A DNA stretch of 64,000 nucleotides from positions 2,093,212-2,157,211 of the forward strand of contig JACAXG010000125.1 of assembly GCA_018881555.1 (NCBI GenBank), in the 5' to 3' direction. The position numbers and the translations under genes are program-made. The notes under the pieces were generated by a model. That model saw only the letters and a list, made by a program, of their open reading frames with translations, was not told the origin of the DNA and searched no databases. Each line of letters opens with the position of its first letter. The stretch's first letter is position 1. Shown piece by piece: positions 23,246 through 36,019 of the stretch. Source of the stretch: Amblyornis subalaris. Taxonomy: Eukaryota > Chordata > Aves > Passeriformes > Ptilonorhynchidae.

Positions 23246-26200
23246 GGGTATAAAGCAGATCCTAAAGTCCCATTTGCCTTCGAGGCATTTTTCTGTCTCA
23301 AACTAAAAAAAAAGGAGTAAACATCAATTATGCCAAAGAAAAATGTATCATTAACTCTTCAAATGTCCACCTGGGCTATGTTCATGTGGAGCAGAAATTT
23401 ATAATAATAATTTATATAATTTGTAATACTGGGAGCTGGCAGGAAATGTTGGTGATACGTGACTCAGATAATGAGGGATTAAAAGGGAAAAGTTTGAACT
23501 TTTGTGGAAGTGACATGAAGGAGTTTGGCCACATTCCTTACTGGGAGGTAAAAATGCACAGCCATGAATTCTGATTGACCCTTTGTGTGACAAAAGCTGT
23601 GACTGCAGCTCTGCACATCCCCCTGAGAGCTGCCACACCCCTGATTTCTGGATTTCAAACCACTTTCAGCATCATCATCCAAGCCCTGGGATGGGAGACG
23701 AAGAGCATCGTGTCCNGTGCTCACTGTCCTGACAAAATGGAGAAGGATCTGCTTGATCAGGTTTGAGAACCGTGAGTGATTCCTGCCCCTCCAAGTCCTC
23801 CAGCCCCNAATTTAGACCCACAAAGCTTCTCCTTGCCCCACATATTTGACAGGATCTCAGCATCCAAGACAGCCAAACATCACTTTTCCTTCCTCATTCC
23901 AGCACAGATGTTCTGCCTCTGTGTGCAGAACAAGGGCACATCTGGGATGCACTTGTGGAAAAGGAAACAAGCAGACCCACGACTGCTGGAGCTGCTTTTG
24001 GAGATGAGGGTGGAAGGCACTATTTCCCTGATTAAATCAGTGGGGAAGCTCCATCTGAGAAAAGCCTGAGCTGGAATGGAAACACCAAACATCTGGTTAT
24101 CACTTCTCGTAGATATATCCTTGCTCCTTTCTTCCCCCTAGGGAAAAACAAATAATAAGAGAACCAAACCAGCCAATAACCTCAGGTTTAGCACAAGGAG
24201 ACAGAGAGTTCATAATTCCTGCCAGATGCCTCGGTGGCAGGGTCAGAGATGAGCAGACTCACTCTCAGCCTGAGCAGAGAGGGAAGATTTGCTCTCTGGG
24301 TTGACAGGGCCTGGAATCCCATAAAAACCCATATGCTCAGGCAGCCACAGTACAAGACACACAACTGTTGTTTGGGGATGTCTCTAATTCCTCTCTCTCT
24401 TTTCTTCCCTCCTGCTTAACCCAGAAAAATGACATTGCTGAGATAATAATTAGTAAACTCTCTGCACTAGTGGTGCAGGTCTAGGTGTGCTAGGACGGCT
24501 TTCCCTTGGAAAATTCTCCAAAAATACTGGGAATACAAACAGTTTAATGCAAAGGAGAGGTCTTGTGGCAGTTCCATATGCAAAAGGAAGGTTTAATGGA
24601 AGAGAGGTTGATAGGACCAGTTACAGGTGGGGACTCACAGGGGTGTGAATTATTCTGCACGTGTTAGAGCTGGGTGAGAAAGATGGGAGGTGCCTGAGTG
24701 CTGTGCAGCTCCCAGTCCTGATTCCATAAGAGGTTCCATATCTGGGATCAAGACATTTTGGAGAGTGTAGTTCCTCTCATGCTTTCCCACCCTTACAAGA
24801 TTGGACCTGAGAAGACACGAGCCACAGTGCATCTTTCCCATAAATAAACCCATCACGATTCAAACTAGCATTTTCACAAGCCTCTCTCTCCAGTCCCCCA
24901 GAACTGTGGAGAAGCCAACACCTCCCTTGAAATCCCGAAGGCACCGATAGTTTGAGGTCTGGGTTATGGAGGACCAGGCCCCCACCAGAAAAACCTCCTC
25001 ATCTCCCAGTTCTGAACCCTCCCAAGATGCAACCACCAGCAACAGGTCAGACTGTGAACGTGCAGGAATCTGTGCTCGCTTCCCCACACGGCTTCAGTTT
25101 CTCAGTGTAACCTCGAACAGGCTTGGAAAAAAAAAGGATAAAAGTCCCCCTGTACCTGCTTTATTTATTTAGGCAGTTCTCTCCAGCTGTTTCTTCCTAG
25201 AGGGACAAAGAACACCTTTCACATCGTGCACCCAGGCCCAGCCAAGCCTCGGTCTACCACCAAAGCGTGAGGTAAACGGAGTGAAAGATGAGGCTGCTGC
25301 CAGCGTGGACTATGATACTCCAGCTCATCACACCTAAATCTCAACACTCCTTACTAAAAGCTTCCAGGCTTCCCTTAAGGATGGATTTTTCTCTCTCCTC
25401 AGGGACACCTCGTTACGCTTCTTTTTTTTTCCCTCCCCGAGCTGCTAAAGGTTTCTTTACAATAAGGTCAGGAGAGAAGAGGATTTTTAGCTATTGCTTA
25501 CTTTACAGACCATTTCTCATCCTTCCTAGTGCTCCTGGTAATACTTACTGAGAGACAAAGCCATTCATCTTCGCACATTCCCAGCCAAGTGTGGTTTGAA
25601 GCAGTTCACTTGCACTGTCAGGAGAGATATTACTCGCTATAAAAAGCTGCCTTATTCCCTCAAGTTGCCGCACTCAACGCGTGACCCTTTCCTGCTGAAA
25701 GATTGGCACGATGATTGCTTACTTCTAGTCACCTGGAACTCTTCTGTCTGGAAGACATTTCATTGAAAATCACATTGTACCAGTCAATCACCCTCCCACC
25801 ACCGTCTGTTGTTGCAGCAGGAGGGAGCCCTGGCGAGTCTGCTCGTTGTGCTCGTGGAACTGCAGGTTGGGCGACCTCGGGGGAAACATCACCAGGCTCT
25901 GCTGAGGGGTGGTGGGAGCAGCTGGGACAGCTCGTCTTGAATGTTTTTCCTTGTCAACTTCGTGCCTGTTCTTCCCCATCCTGTCCCCAGGCAGATCCCT
26001 TCTGGCCCGTGCTTGTTATCTGAGAGCAGGGAAAGATTTTGTGGTCATTTCCCACTTGGGAAATTGGAGAGATGGGACAGCAAAGTGTATGTGTTGGTCC
26101 TGAAGCTGGGTGAGCACTCACACTGGACCCAGCAAACAGAGATGATGAAGCACAGTGAGCACCTTCACCCACTTTGGAGCAGCAAAGGGAAAAGCAGGAG

Positions 26201-29009
26201 CTGGGATGTCCACAAGCTGCCAACAGAACATCTTCCACCAGGCCAGGATAAGGCTGGAGCACTGGGAAGACCTGTGGCAGCCTGGAGGTCCTGGAAAGAA
26301 GAGCTGGCACAAGGAGTTGTGTGTGCCTGTTCTTCGGAGAGGAGAGACTTTCTGCAGTATTTCTGTCACACNGGAGTTTATAATAAACCCACTCAGTTTA
26401 TCTCCAAGACAGCTTGAACATGACAGCAATTTTCCTTGCCTTGACGCAGATTGCGAAGGTGTTGGTGGGGCCCTCCTGCTTCTGATATCAATCCCTGAAA
26501 CCAGGACAGCTTCCCCAGGATGAGGTCCTGCAGGGCTGGCTGTAGGGAGGGCTCTGGGTTTGCTGTACTTAATGCAGAGACAATTTGTAAGAAAGCCCAT
26601 GACCTTTGCAAGGAGGGTAGGAATCACGATGTTTTGCATAGGACAACATCTCAGCGTGTAGTTTGGGTAAATCCACACACCTGTATAATTCCTTATTTAG
26701 TCTAGCTCAGGTTTAANTAAGGAACTCCAAATATCCACTAACAGAGGTTCTAGATGTGGCAATATGTGAGAATCCTGCCTGAATCCTGCCACAGGCTCAG
26801 CTGAATAAATCTTGTTGTTCCCCGTGATTTTTCATCTGCTTTTTCCTCCCCTTTATCCTCAGAGATCCCCCCTCCCATTTAAACTCCTGCAGATGCTTTT
26901 GCCTATAGCCTGGAGACCCCCAGCTCAGTCCTACCCTCTTGCCTTCATCACCTCTTGCCCTGAGGCTGTTCCTGAGCTTTGACAGAGAGCAGCAACCCCT
27001 GGAGAAGCTGGAACCCAACCTGGACAGCCACAGCCGGTGTTCCCTGTCTGGTTTTACCTGCACAGTCCCAGGGAGAACTGCCAGCCTTGGTCACACACAA
27101 ATCACCACTGCACATGCATGTACAAGCAGCCTGAGCAGGCCAGTAATTACCTGCAGGAGGGAGCAGGGATTTATTTCTGTGCCTGGAGAAGATGGATGTG
27201 AGCACCCATGGGCTTTGGAAGGATTTAATAAGTCCTCCTTGCTGTAGGAATACATGCCCTGGGAAGCCAGCTGAGCGGTCAGGCAGGCAGAGTGACTCCA
27301 TTGCTGATTGCCCAGGGCTGGGGCACAGCCATTGTCACACTGGGGCTGGGCTGCCAAATAAAACAGGCCAAGGATCCTCTCCTGGGCCAGGGAGCACAGC
27401 TCTTGTCCATATAACTAATCTTTTTTTCTCCCCACCAGAGGTAGGCAGCCTTGCCCATCCCAGCTGATGGGATGCTCTTAGCCTGTGTTATCCCTGGAAC
27501 CATGCTTGGACATGGAATGTGACAGTGGCTGATTTTGGTCAAAAACTGCCACCAGCACAGTCTGTGGATGGCTGTNAACAGGCCAGGGCTCTGGCCCTGC
27601 TTAGTTGGCTGGTTTGGGAATAGCTCCAGTGAACTCTGTCCTGGTCTCCTNCCCATCCCCATCTGGCTGCCCCAGCCTTGGGCTGTCCTCACCTACANAG
27701 CTCCAGCTGTGCCCCCAGATGTGCCCGGATCTGCATCTCTCAGTACAGCACCACTGCCCCTGGGGGAGTGAGCACAGTTGGAGGAGCCTCAGATCTGAGC
27801 AAACTTTATGTTTTACTGATCTCTAGGCAGGTCAGACCTCTGAAAAGGTCTTTAGACAACAGGGAGTCAGCAGCCTTCAGGTCCTGTCATGCTGCAGTCA
27901 CAGNGTGTGACCCTTTCCTGACTTGTAAGAACAACAAATTCCCCAAAAACCTCTTCCTAATAAATTTGATACAGGGTAACACAGCAGCTTCACCGTGTCC
28001 TTCCCTTCAAATTCCACTGAGCCCCTCACTTGGNGTGCCCAGAGGTGGGTCACCTGCCACCACTCCCTCCTGCTCCCCAGGGAGGTGTGCCCAGTGTCCT
28101 GCTGCCAGCAGGAAGCACAGTTCACATCTCGCTGCTGCTATCGACTTTCTGACAAAGCCTGGGAAAACAAATCCTTTCCTCCTGTTTTTCCTACCTCAAT
28201 TCCTAAGATAACCCTTCNTGTGATCCTCCCACAGCCTTTGGTTACTCTGAAAACAGCACCCAGCACCCACTTTTGGTGCTTGGAGATTCCTCCAGCAGAC
28301 TTTGTGTCTAAGGGTCCTCTGTTATCAGAACAGATCAACTTTTCTTGGCTGACATTATCCGGGAATTGATTAATTTTTGGGAGGGTTTGGTTGGGTTTTT
28401 TTCCTGTATGTTTGCAGTGGATTCTATTTCCTGGTTCTGAAACCCACATAACAATAATTCCAATTCTTATTCTCCAGTATCCTTCTCATTCCAGTTTTGT
28501 TCTTACTTCTAGGCTTTCCAAAGGGAAATAAGGAAATTATTTCCATGATACCAAAAGCAGCTGCACCATCCTCACATTTGTTGGTGGGAAAGTGCAAACA
28601 GACCCGAGCAGCAATGCTTCGAGGAAGTTCTGGGTCTGAAGACCCTCAAGGGCAGGAGGAGCTGTCTCAGGCGTCTTCCCTCACATCTGCTCCAGGAAAA
28701 CTGAGCCAAAGCACGAGCCTGGCCAGTACCTGCATTAGCTGCTCAAACACTGTCTTGGAAATGCACAAATGGGTCCATCAGGCGGATTTTGTACTCACAC
28801 CCCAAATCTGTGCTATTTGTGAGAGCCTCTTTAAGTTACAGATCAGCTTTGGGGCCAGACCAGGGAAGGTCAGTGAAGGGACAGAGCGACATTATCAGAA
28901 CCTGGCAGCTCAAAGAGCCTCTAACNCATTGCCATGAATCCAACCCCCTGCTCCGACCTTCCCGCCCGGGAGACGCCGGAGCTTGGCCCCGAGCAGAGCA
29001 GGAACTGCA
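23246..29009. other. Unannotated 5.8 kb stretch, no recognised repeat
   Basis: No CR1, gene or RNA recognised in nearly 6 kb. Frames reach 186 codons on the minus strand (26118-26678), 177 on the plus strand (27678-28211) and 158 on the plus strand (25941-26417). All overlap frames of similar length on the opposite strand, several contain N, and none shows a motif I know. A large but unrecognised old element cannot be excluded around 24460-24900, where an AATAAA lies near 24844. Confidence 0.4.
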
Positions 29010-29310
29010 GAGGCACATTTATGATTTTATTGCTTTCCCAAGAAATGAAAATATTCCTAATGAGTGTAATTTCTGAGCAGGGGAGCAGACAGACCCAGGC
29101 TCGCAGCGAGCTGCTGTGCTGGGCCCGGGGAGGGCAGGGGAGGGAGCGATGGGCAGATACCGCCCATTGTGTCTGGCTTGCCAGGTTCCTTGTTCTGATA
29201 GAGCTCCATTTCTCTGGGAAAACAAATTCCCTTTCAAGCCTTTTCATAATGAAGAATAAAGAGGCTATTGTTACAGAAAGTTAATTGTGCTTTTAAGCCA
29301 TTTTCCGCAG
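29010..29310. promoter_or_regulatory. Weak candidate noncoding element
   Basis: Repeat-free block. Its two AT-rich ends (TTTATGATTTTATTGC near 29018-29033 and AGTTAATTGTGCTTTTAAGC near 29278-29297) flank a GC-rich middle. Contains CCTAATGAGTGTAATTTC. Called from texture only. Confidence 0.22.
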
Positions 29311-30571
29311 CCTCTCCTCGTCACTTTGGAGCAGCCATGGGCTGNGGCTGCTGGAGAAGGGATGGTGCAGCCTCCCTGGTACACCTGTGGCTACCAAAGG
29401 ACAGAGCCACGTGCCCAGCATTGAGAAATCACCATCTCTGGCAGCTCTTAATGCTGCTCCAGGAAGCTGCCTTGATTTTTTTTTTTTTCCCCACGAGAGT
29501 AGGTGGGGCCTCTGTTATTGCCACAGCTCAGGGGTTCACACTATCCATGGATCCATGGATCCTGTGCCCTGTTCACCAAACAGGTGAACTTCCACCCCAG
29601 CTGACGCACCACTTTCTTCTCCCTTATTTACCCAAATTCATGCACCGTTTGGCTCACTCTGGAAGACATGTAATGGTTAAAAGAATTACTTGTGCTTGAT
29701 TTTCTTTCCTGAAATGCCATTATATTCTTTAACGTTCGTTGAGCTGAATTATATTTAGAAATGTTTCAGCCACGTTAGAGTGGTTTTAAGACAATTTAGA
29801 GTCAGGAAATGTTACCCAGAGGGAATACAGGAAGAGCAATCATTAAGGATGCTTGTCATTAGACTTTTAACCTTCTTGCTTTCCCTGTCTCTCCCTGCCA
29901 GGCAGCTCCAGCAAGGATCATTCGTTCTACAGCTCGTTCATTTANCTCTATCTTTCTGGTCTCACTGAAGTCAAACATCAATTAGTGCTATTAAAGCAGA
30001 GCTGTTATGTTGGTAACTTCAACAGAAGAATCTTCTCCCTGCTGTCTTTATCCCTTTTCTCTGTCTCTTAAAACCCCAGCAGTGTTCCCCAGACAAACTG
30101 AATTTTCCCAAACCACGTGAGGCAGCCTGGATGTGTTTTGCTCTCCCTGACCTGGTGTGACAGGTCAGTCTGCTGCCAACGGAGCCACCAGGCCATCTGC
30201 CAGCTCCACCTTCAACAGCCTGGCCAGCATCCTAAAATAAGGGTCAGGCTCCTCAACATCAAAAGACTGGCTTAAAACTGACTAAATAAAGATCCAAAGT
30301 GATAACGTGGGCTTCTCTTATTTGCATCCTGGATTTTCACCCTTGGGCTACCCTAGGACAAAGATTTTCTGGCTTCTAGGAACTGGGCAGGGCAGACAAT
30401 GAATCACAGATAAAGCCTAAAAATCTCTGTCAATTTGAAACAAAAAATTGCAGGGTTGTTATTTCTTGTAATTCAAGGATTAGCCCTGGATCACAGAGAA
30501 CTTCAGGACAAAAGAACATGTCTTGAAATACTGACAAGAAAGGCAGTGATGACAATAACAAGCATGGATAT

Positions 30572-30572
<1 letters not shown>
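29311..30572. other. Unannotated stretch
   Basis: No gene recognised. T13 run at 29476-29488. A short direct repeat ATCCATGG-ATCCATGG-ATCC lies near 29543-29562. A 143-codon plus-strand frame (29268-29699) with an N spans both and is rejected. Confidence 0.42.

Positions 30573-30614
<42 letters not shown>
30573..30614. repeat. (TAGA)n tetranucleotide microsatellite
   Basis: An uninterrupted TAGA array of 42 bases (ten and a half units), preceded by GGATATA. The repeated Ile-Tyr-Leu-Ser frame on the minus strand is a product of the array. Arrays of this type and length are usually polymorphic in vertebrates. Confidence 0.97.
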
Positions 30615-30616
<2 letters not shown>

Positions 30617-33600
30617 GCTTGATTTTTCTCCTTTCTTCATGTTCCTCTCCTTCACCATTGCCACCAGCAAGTTGTTAGGTGAATGTGAGCACTCCCCTGG
30701 CAGCACAGATTCTTCTTTCCCTTCATGTGTGATCCAAAAACCTCTTTGGCTCCTGAGAAGTGTATNTCAGGACTGGCTGGTCAGGCTGAATGTGTGCCAA
30801 TCCATCTGATGTCAAAGCTGAGGTTCCNCATGAATTTTGGAAAAGTCCATCTGACTCTTCCAGGCCTTTCCAATCACTTCTGATCTCTGAGTGGTGGTCA
30901 GGCCAATAAACACGACTCAGCTGGAGCTGTCACCTCAAAACTGGAATTCATTTAATGCTCCAGGGTGGGTTTTTTCCTGTGCTCTGGTTCCTCTGTCAGG
31001 TCCAAACAGTCTCAGGAGTTATTGTGACATCTCTGCACTCTGCTGTTGGCTCATGTCTACTCCAGTCTGCAGCCAGTCATACATTCCAGATTGGGAAAAT
31101 GTGTCAGAGGANCTGCAAAATGCAGCAGTGAGGAAAACCATGGATTGGGAAGATGTTGAGCCTGTGTCTTCAATAATTTTATTTACTTTTGGAGCTGCAT
31201 NAGGAAGAGAAACAGGAGCTGGCAAAACTTTCCCTGCTGAGATTTAGTTCAGATTTAACCAGCTCTGCCAGAGGAAGGTCTCCTTACAGGAGGCGATGGA
31301 TTTGTTTCAAGATGAGAGGAACTCACACTACAAATTCTGTTTATCCCCTGCCATTCTGCAGGTGGATGACTTCNGAGCTAAGGTATGGGCCCTGTGCTAN
31401 TCCCATCTCTTCTATCAATACAGGNAAATCCTTTATGGCTTTTCCAACACGGAGTTTTGGGAGGGGGGAGGTTCAAGGGTCATCAGAACCACAGCTGAAC
31501 CTCCTTGGAACTTCATTCCTTCATCAATAACTCAGAGAGGATCTTCATTCCTTATTCCAGGCAAGCAATATTACATCATCAGAGAGGTGGCACGAGCAAA
31601 GGCCAAAGCCATCGTGCTCACAGAGGTGCCACTAACAAGCACAGACACCAAAATCAATGCCCTGCACTTCATGCCTTTGACTCCAGACCCACAGTGACCC
31701 CGTTATCTGACTCACCCTTTACAGCCTCCCCTGCTCTCTGCCAGTGGAGACAGACACCCCCCGGTACCCTGGATATCCCTTCCCATAGCCCCATTCCTGC
31801 AAAACAGCTCAGAAAGAAAAGAAATCAAAAAGAAATCAAGCTTGTAAACAGCAATGTGTCTGTAAGGTGAGAGGCAAGNAGGCAGAGCCTTATTTAAAAT
31901 TAATGTCAGCCCCAAAGGATGTTTCTCCTGTCTCTGAGGTCCGGGGTTGTTGTGGTTCCTGTAACCTCACGGAGTCAAAGGGGACAGAACCACGAGCAGG
32001 ATTTTGTCTTCCCATGGCTGAGTGCAGAGGTTGTAATTAGAGCAGCTACTGATGCTACCCTGACTGCAAAAGGTGTCTGAGCTGCCAGCTGAACTCCACC
32101 TCCAGAGGTGCCACAGCTCGGTACNTGAGAGCTGTAGCAGAGCTGGGAGGTGGAAAATGAATAAGATGCATCTGGTAAGGGGATTTCAGCATTTCCTTCA
32201 CCTTCATTGTGGCTGGACAGGTTTTCTTTTTTGGTGGTCCTCTAGTTCCAGTCACTGGACCCCTGTAAGTCCTCCCAGGGCCTGGGTGAGCTCTGGGGTC
32301 TGACAGCCTGCAGGAACTGGGTGAATTCCTGTGTGAGTCTGTTGGTGACAGAAACCAGCAGTGTGAAAGGACATAAGGCCACTGGCACCAGGGGCTGAGG
32401 CAGCCTGTCACCTCCACTTGTTCATCTTTGGAGCAAATCACCATCTTTTCCCCATTTTCCTTTTCTTCTTTGTCCCTTCTCATGTCAGGAAAGANGGAAT
32501 GCTCTTCATCTTTCCCTCGCAGGTTTCATTTTTGCCCAGAGTGAAGGGCTCTTCAGATTTCTCTCTCAGTGTAGCTGGGCTCTTCTGCCTGGGCTAACTG
32601 CAAGCCATTAAAAATATCAAGTGATTCACAACCAGCAATCGACAGAAATAAAGTCACCTCCTGCCTTGCNTTTTCTGGTGGCATCCACAGTTTGGAAGTG
32701 CAGGTAAAGTACTGCTTGATGTGTTTGTCTCTCTCTTTCTACCGCATTTTCCAAGAGTTTTGATTCTAGTGGATCTCTAAAATTTCCCACTCTTCACCTC
32801 CAAAGTGTTTATTCCTTTTGCTTTGCTCTAAGTATCACGAGCTGCTCAGAAATAGTTTNGCACAGATTAGACTTTTCCCTTGGTGTCCAAACCCAATACT
32901 GNAAAGCGAAGGGATAACATGGATTATAAATTATTCCATGATCACATCACAGTGAAGAACAGTGATGCTCAGCTACCCCTGAGTTCCATGACCTTTTTCA
33001 CCTTGCCCAGAGTTTCCCAGCACCACAGAAGCCTGGGGCTGACCCCCTTGCTCAGCCTCACTCAGGTTAGATCCTCCCTCCCGCCAAGGACAGTGTGTGC
33101 AGGGTCTCTCTTTGGGATTCCCATCCTTTTGGGATTCGTGTGACTCCAGCCTGTGATCTAATCTACCTGAGAGATCATCCCCAGGTGGGTACCTGGATAA
33201 GACTCTTTGGCTGAGGTTTTCAGAGCCTCTCCACACCTTCCTCGACCTGCAGCTCCAACAAACACACCCTTCACCCTTCTCATGGTGAGGAGGAGCACCT
33301 AAAGGGCTGAAGAAGGAATTTGGGGTCCTCCATGGCGTTTCAGCAGGCAAACATCAGTGCAGCCTAGAGGGACTCTCAGAAGACCTTCAGGGGCCATGGT
33401 GGCACAGGCACGCAGAAGTTGCACAGTGGTGGAACATTCTAGTGATGATTTCAAACAAGCCACNGGGATCAGGGTTACCACTGCAGCCTTGGGAGATAAA
33501 AAATGCTGCAGGCAGAGAGTGGTCACTGCCCACCCATGGACACAAACATCCCCCAGGAATTCCCTGAGGTCAAACCCACGAGTGGCCAAAACCATCGCCC

Positions 33601-33889
33601 TGGGTGCCCAGACCAGCTCCACGCCCACACCCAGTAACTTCTTGGGGAACCTGAGTCCAAATCACAGCTTTACCCGAAAAAAATAAAGTAGAAATTTCGC
33701 TATCTCACCTCATCCTCAAGGTGTAGGATGGTCAGCAAGTCTAGGAAAGAAATATAGAACAACTCACNCAGACATCTGCTGCCGTTCCCTGCAGGAGGTG
33801 CCCATCCCAGCCCTCATCCAGCTGCCTCCACGCCTCTCTGCTCCCCAAACCCATCTTTTTGTAATGCAAAATAACAACAGGCCTTGTTC
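30615..33889. other. Unannotated 3.3 kb stretch
   Basis: No CR1, gene or RNA recognised. Frames of 113-142 codons (31189-31530, 31296-31697, 31505-31870 on plus; 32055-32483 on minus) overlap each other in different phases, and most contain N. N bases are frequent around 31112-31425. Confidence 0.42.
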
Positions 33890-34130
33890 CCTGCCTTGCC
33901 TGCTTTTCATCTAAATTAAAACTCGGCTAATCTCATTAATGAGCTCACCCTGGTGCCACCGTGTTCTTTGGATGCCCCCTAACATCATTAGGGACTTATC
34001 CAGGGAAACAAAAGGGCATCACTCCATGCGGGGAATGAAGAATTAGCGCAAGGGTGGGGTGTGCTTCGCAATTGTCCCGCTAATCACTTGTTTGTGTGCA
34101 ATTAGTGGCTGTAATCTCCATCTCGGTGCC
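33890..34130. promoter_or_regulatory. Candidate conserved noncoding element
   Basis: Repeat-free block with six or more TAAT/ATTA cores. It includes the perfect palindrome CTCATTAATGAG at 33932-33943, ATCATTAGGG near 33984-33993, GAATTAGCGC near 34040-34049, CGCTAATCACTTG near 34079-34091 and CAATTAGTGG at 34099-34108. Frames crossing it are short. The density of homeodomain-type cores in otherwise balanced sequence suggests an enhancer-like element. Conservation is not tested. Confidence 0.35.
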
Positions 34131-34446
34131 CCTGTGGCAGCCTGCAGGGTGGGCAGGGTGCGTACAGAGATGCGGGGATGTGCAGGGCACCCAAAGAGGT
34201 GAAGTGTGTCCAGATGGCAGGAAAGCGGAGCAAAGTGTGGGTACAAACCAAAATATTTAGGCATTTCTTCAGCTGGGGTGCCAATGGGTGACAGAGCAGA
34301 GCTGAGAAGGAGGTCGCTGGTGTAGAAAGACACCAAGCAGAGCTTCAGACCATCCTCCCAAGGGATACACCTGGGGACAGGTGGGCAGGGCCACATGGCA
34401 TTGAAAGAGAGGAGGAGATGGGATTCGTTTATGTCCTTGTCCTCTT
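34131..34446. other. Unannotated stretch
   Basis: A 117-codon minus-strand frame (34043-34396) covers most of it but has no recognisable domain and reads through the candidate noncoding element. Not supported as a gene. Confidence 0.4.
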
Positions 34447-34468
34447 AAAAAAAAAAAAAAAAAAAAAA
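34447..34468. repeat. Poly-A run (22 bases)
   Basis: Uninterrupted A22, directly upstream of the 41-base tandem pair. No recognisable retrocopy lies on its left. Confidence 0.95.
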
Positions 34469-34500
34469 GGGTGTGTGGATATCAAATATCAAGGAAAAGC

Positions 34501-34580
34501 AGGAAAAACAGTCAAAGAAGGAAAATCCACCTGGGAAAAGGAGGAAAAACAGTCAAAGAAGGAAAATTCACCTGGGTAAA
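34501..34580. repeat. Tandem pair, 41-base period
   Basis: Two copies of a unit beginning AGGAAAAACAGTCAAAGAAG, starting at 34501 and 34542, and each continuing GAAAAT(C/T)CACCTGGG. They differ at only a few positions, so the duplication appears recent or recently homogenised. Confidence 0.93.
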
Positions 34581-36019
34581 TCACTATCCTGATATGTCAT
34601 TGAGCTTCCGACTTTAATCCAGTTTGACAAACACTTTCCTACTCTTTCAGGTAATTTGAGAAAGGAAGTTTGTTCATATCTCACTGGATTTAGAACAATA
34701 CAGATGAAAATATTTCTCTCTTTNAGGCTCTCCTGCTGAGGGGCATTACAATCTTTCACCTCCAAGGTTCTTGTTGTGTGTCCTTGGGGCAAAGAAGAGG
34801 GAAGAGGTCCTGTTTTCTGCTGTTGGGATCCAGCCTGCAGAACTGAGGCATCCGAGCACTGATCCCTTGCAAACCAACTCCTTGTTTCCAATCCAATCTT
34901 CCCAGCGCCCGACATACTGGATTTTTATTCTTATTTTTAAGGCCTGTTCCCAGGACAGGAGTGTGTTTGTGGCTCAGTGGGGCTGCCACCATCAAACACT
35001 TCGGCATTAATGTTGGTTTGTCTCAGAAGTGCAGCTCTGCAGTGCTGGAGTGTGTTTTCCATTGGATTCCCGGGTTCGATCTGGCAGGGCTCTGGGATGA
35101 GGGGAGCGTGTGATGCTCTGGGTGAGATCAGAACCTCAGCAGCACTTTGTGTATTGATTAACTGAGGGAATTGCCTTGGCTTGGCTTCACAGCCCATTGC
35201 AGAAGGATTTCTACACTAGAATCTCATGCAGGTTTGCAATTTTGGGGTAGCAGCGATCAAGCAAGCTGGTTTTAGCCAGGATTTTAAATGGCAGATCCCC
35301 AACACCTCTTTCNTTAAAATAAAACATATGGCTTTATCATTTTGGGATGTTTTAATCCCTGGGACTAATTCTTCTGGAGTTCTTGATGGCATAAGAAACC
35401 TTCAGAGGTTTTCAGTGCAGTTATTTATATGCAATACCTTGCAGTATTTTGTCAGCCAATGCTCAGCTCTTCAGGTGGTTTCCTTTATANTCTAAAACAA
35501 TATGAAAATGTAAACTTTTCATGAATTCAGAATCAGCCTTATTATAGTACAATGCTTGAGAGGTTTTTTTTCTGAGNTTTTTTCTTGGAGTTCATGCTGT
35601 CTTGTGAATCCAATTGAGAATAGATTTGAAAAAAAAAAAACACCACCAACTTCTAAAATCACCCCCTTCTTTCTCAGGTTTCCACTCATTCAGGCGGATT
35701 CACAACCAACCAAACCAGAATTTGGCACAAAAGAGCTGGCAGAGATTTTGGGGAGGAAAGGCAAGAGGGAAGAGAGGAGGGACAAAGATGGGTCTGTCTG
35801 CAGTGGGGTGGGATGGACACNGCAGCGTTTGAGTAAATGGTGAGTGGTTAAGCCATCAAACCTTAGGCTGNAAGTTGGAGGTGGGTCTGTTAATGTCAAA
35901 CCTGCTCCACATGGAGAGCTGTGGGGTGTATGGGATGTGAGGGACCACTTTAGGGTGTGTTTACAGGGCTAAGGATCAGTAGGGTGTGTGATTGTGCAGA
36001 GCACAGCTCAGACACTCCG
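34581..36019. other. Unannotated stretch
   Basis: No gene recognised. Longest frame 115 codons on minus (34568-34915) with N. A12 run at 35629-35640. T-rich sequence near 35563-35584. Confidence 0.42.

Noticed and set aside
24460..24900. Possible solo LTR, suggested by an AATAAA near 24844 and an unusual texture
   Set aside because: No clear TG...CA ends, target duplication or family resemblance could be seen.
29543..29562. ATCCATGG direct repeat
   Set aside because: Two units only and too short to mean more than chance or slippage.
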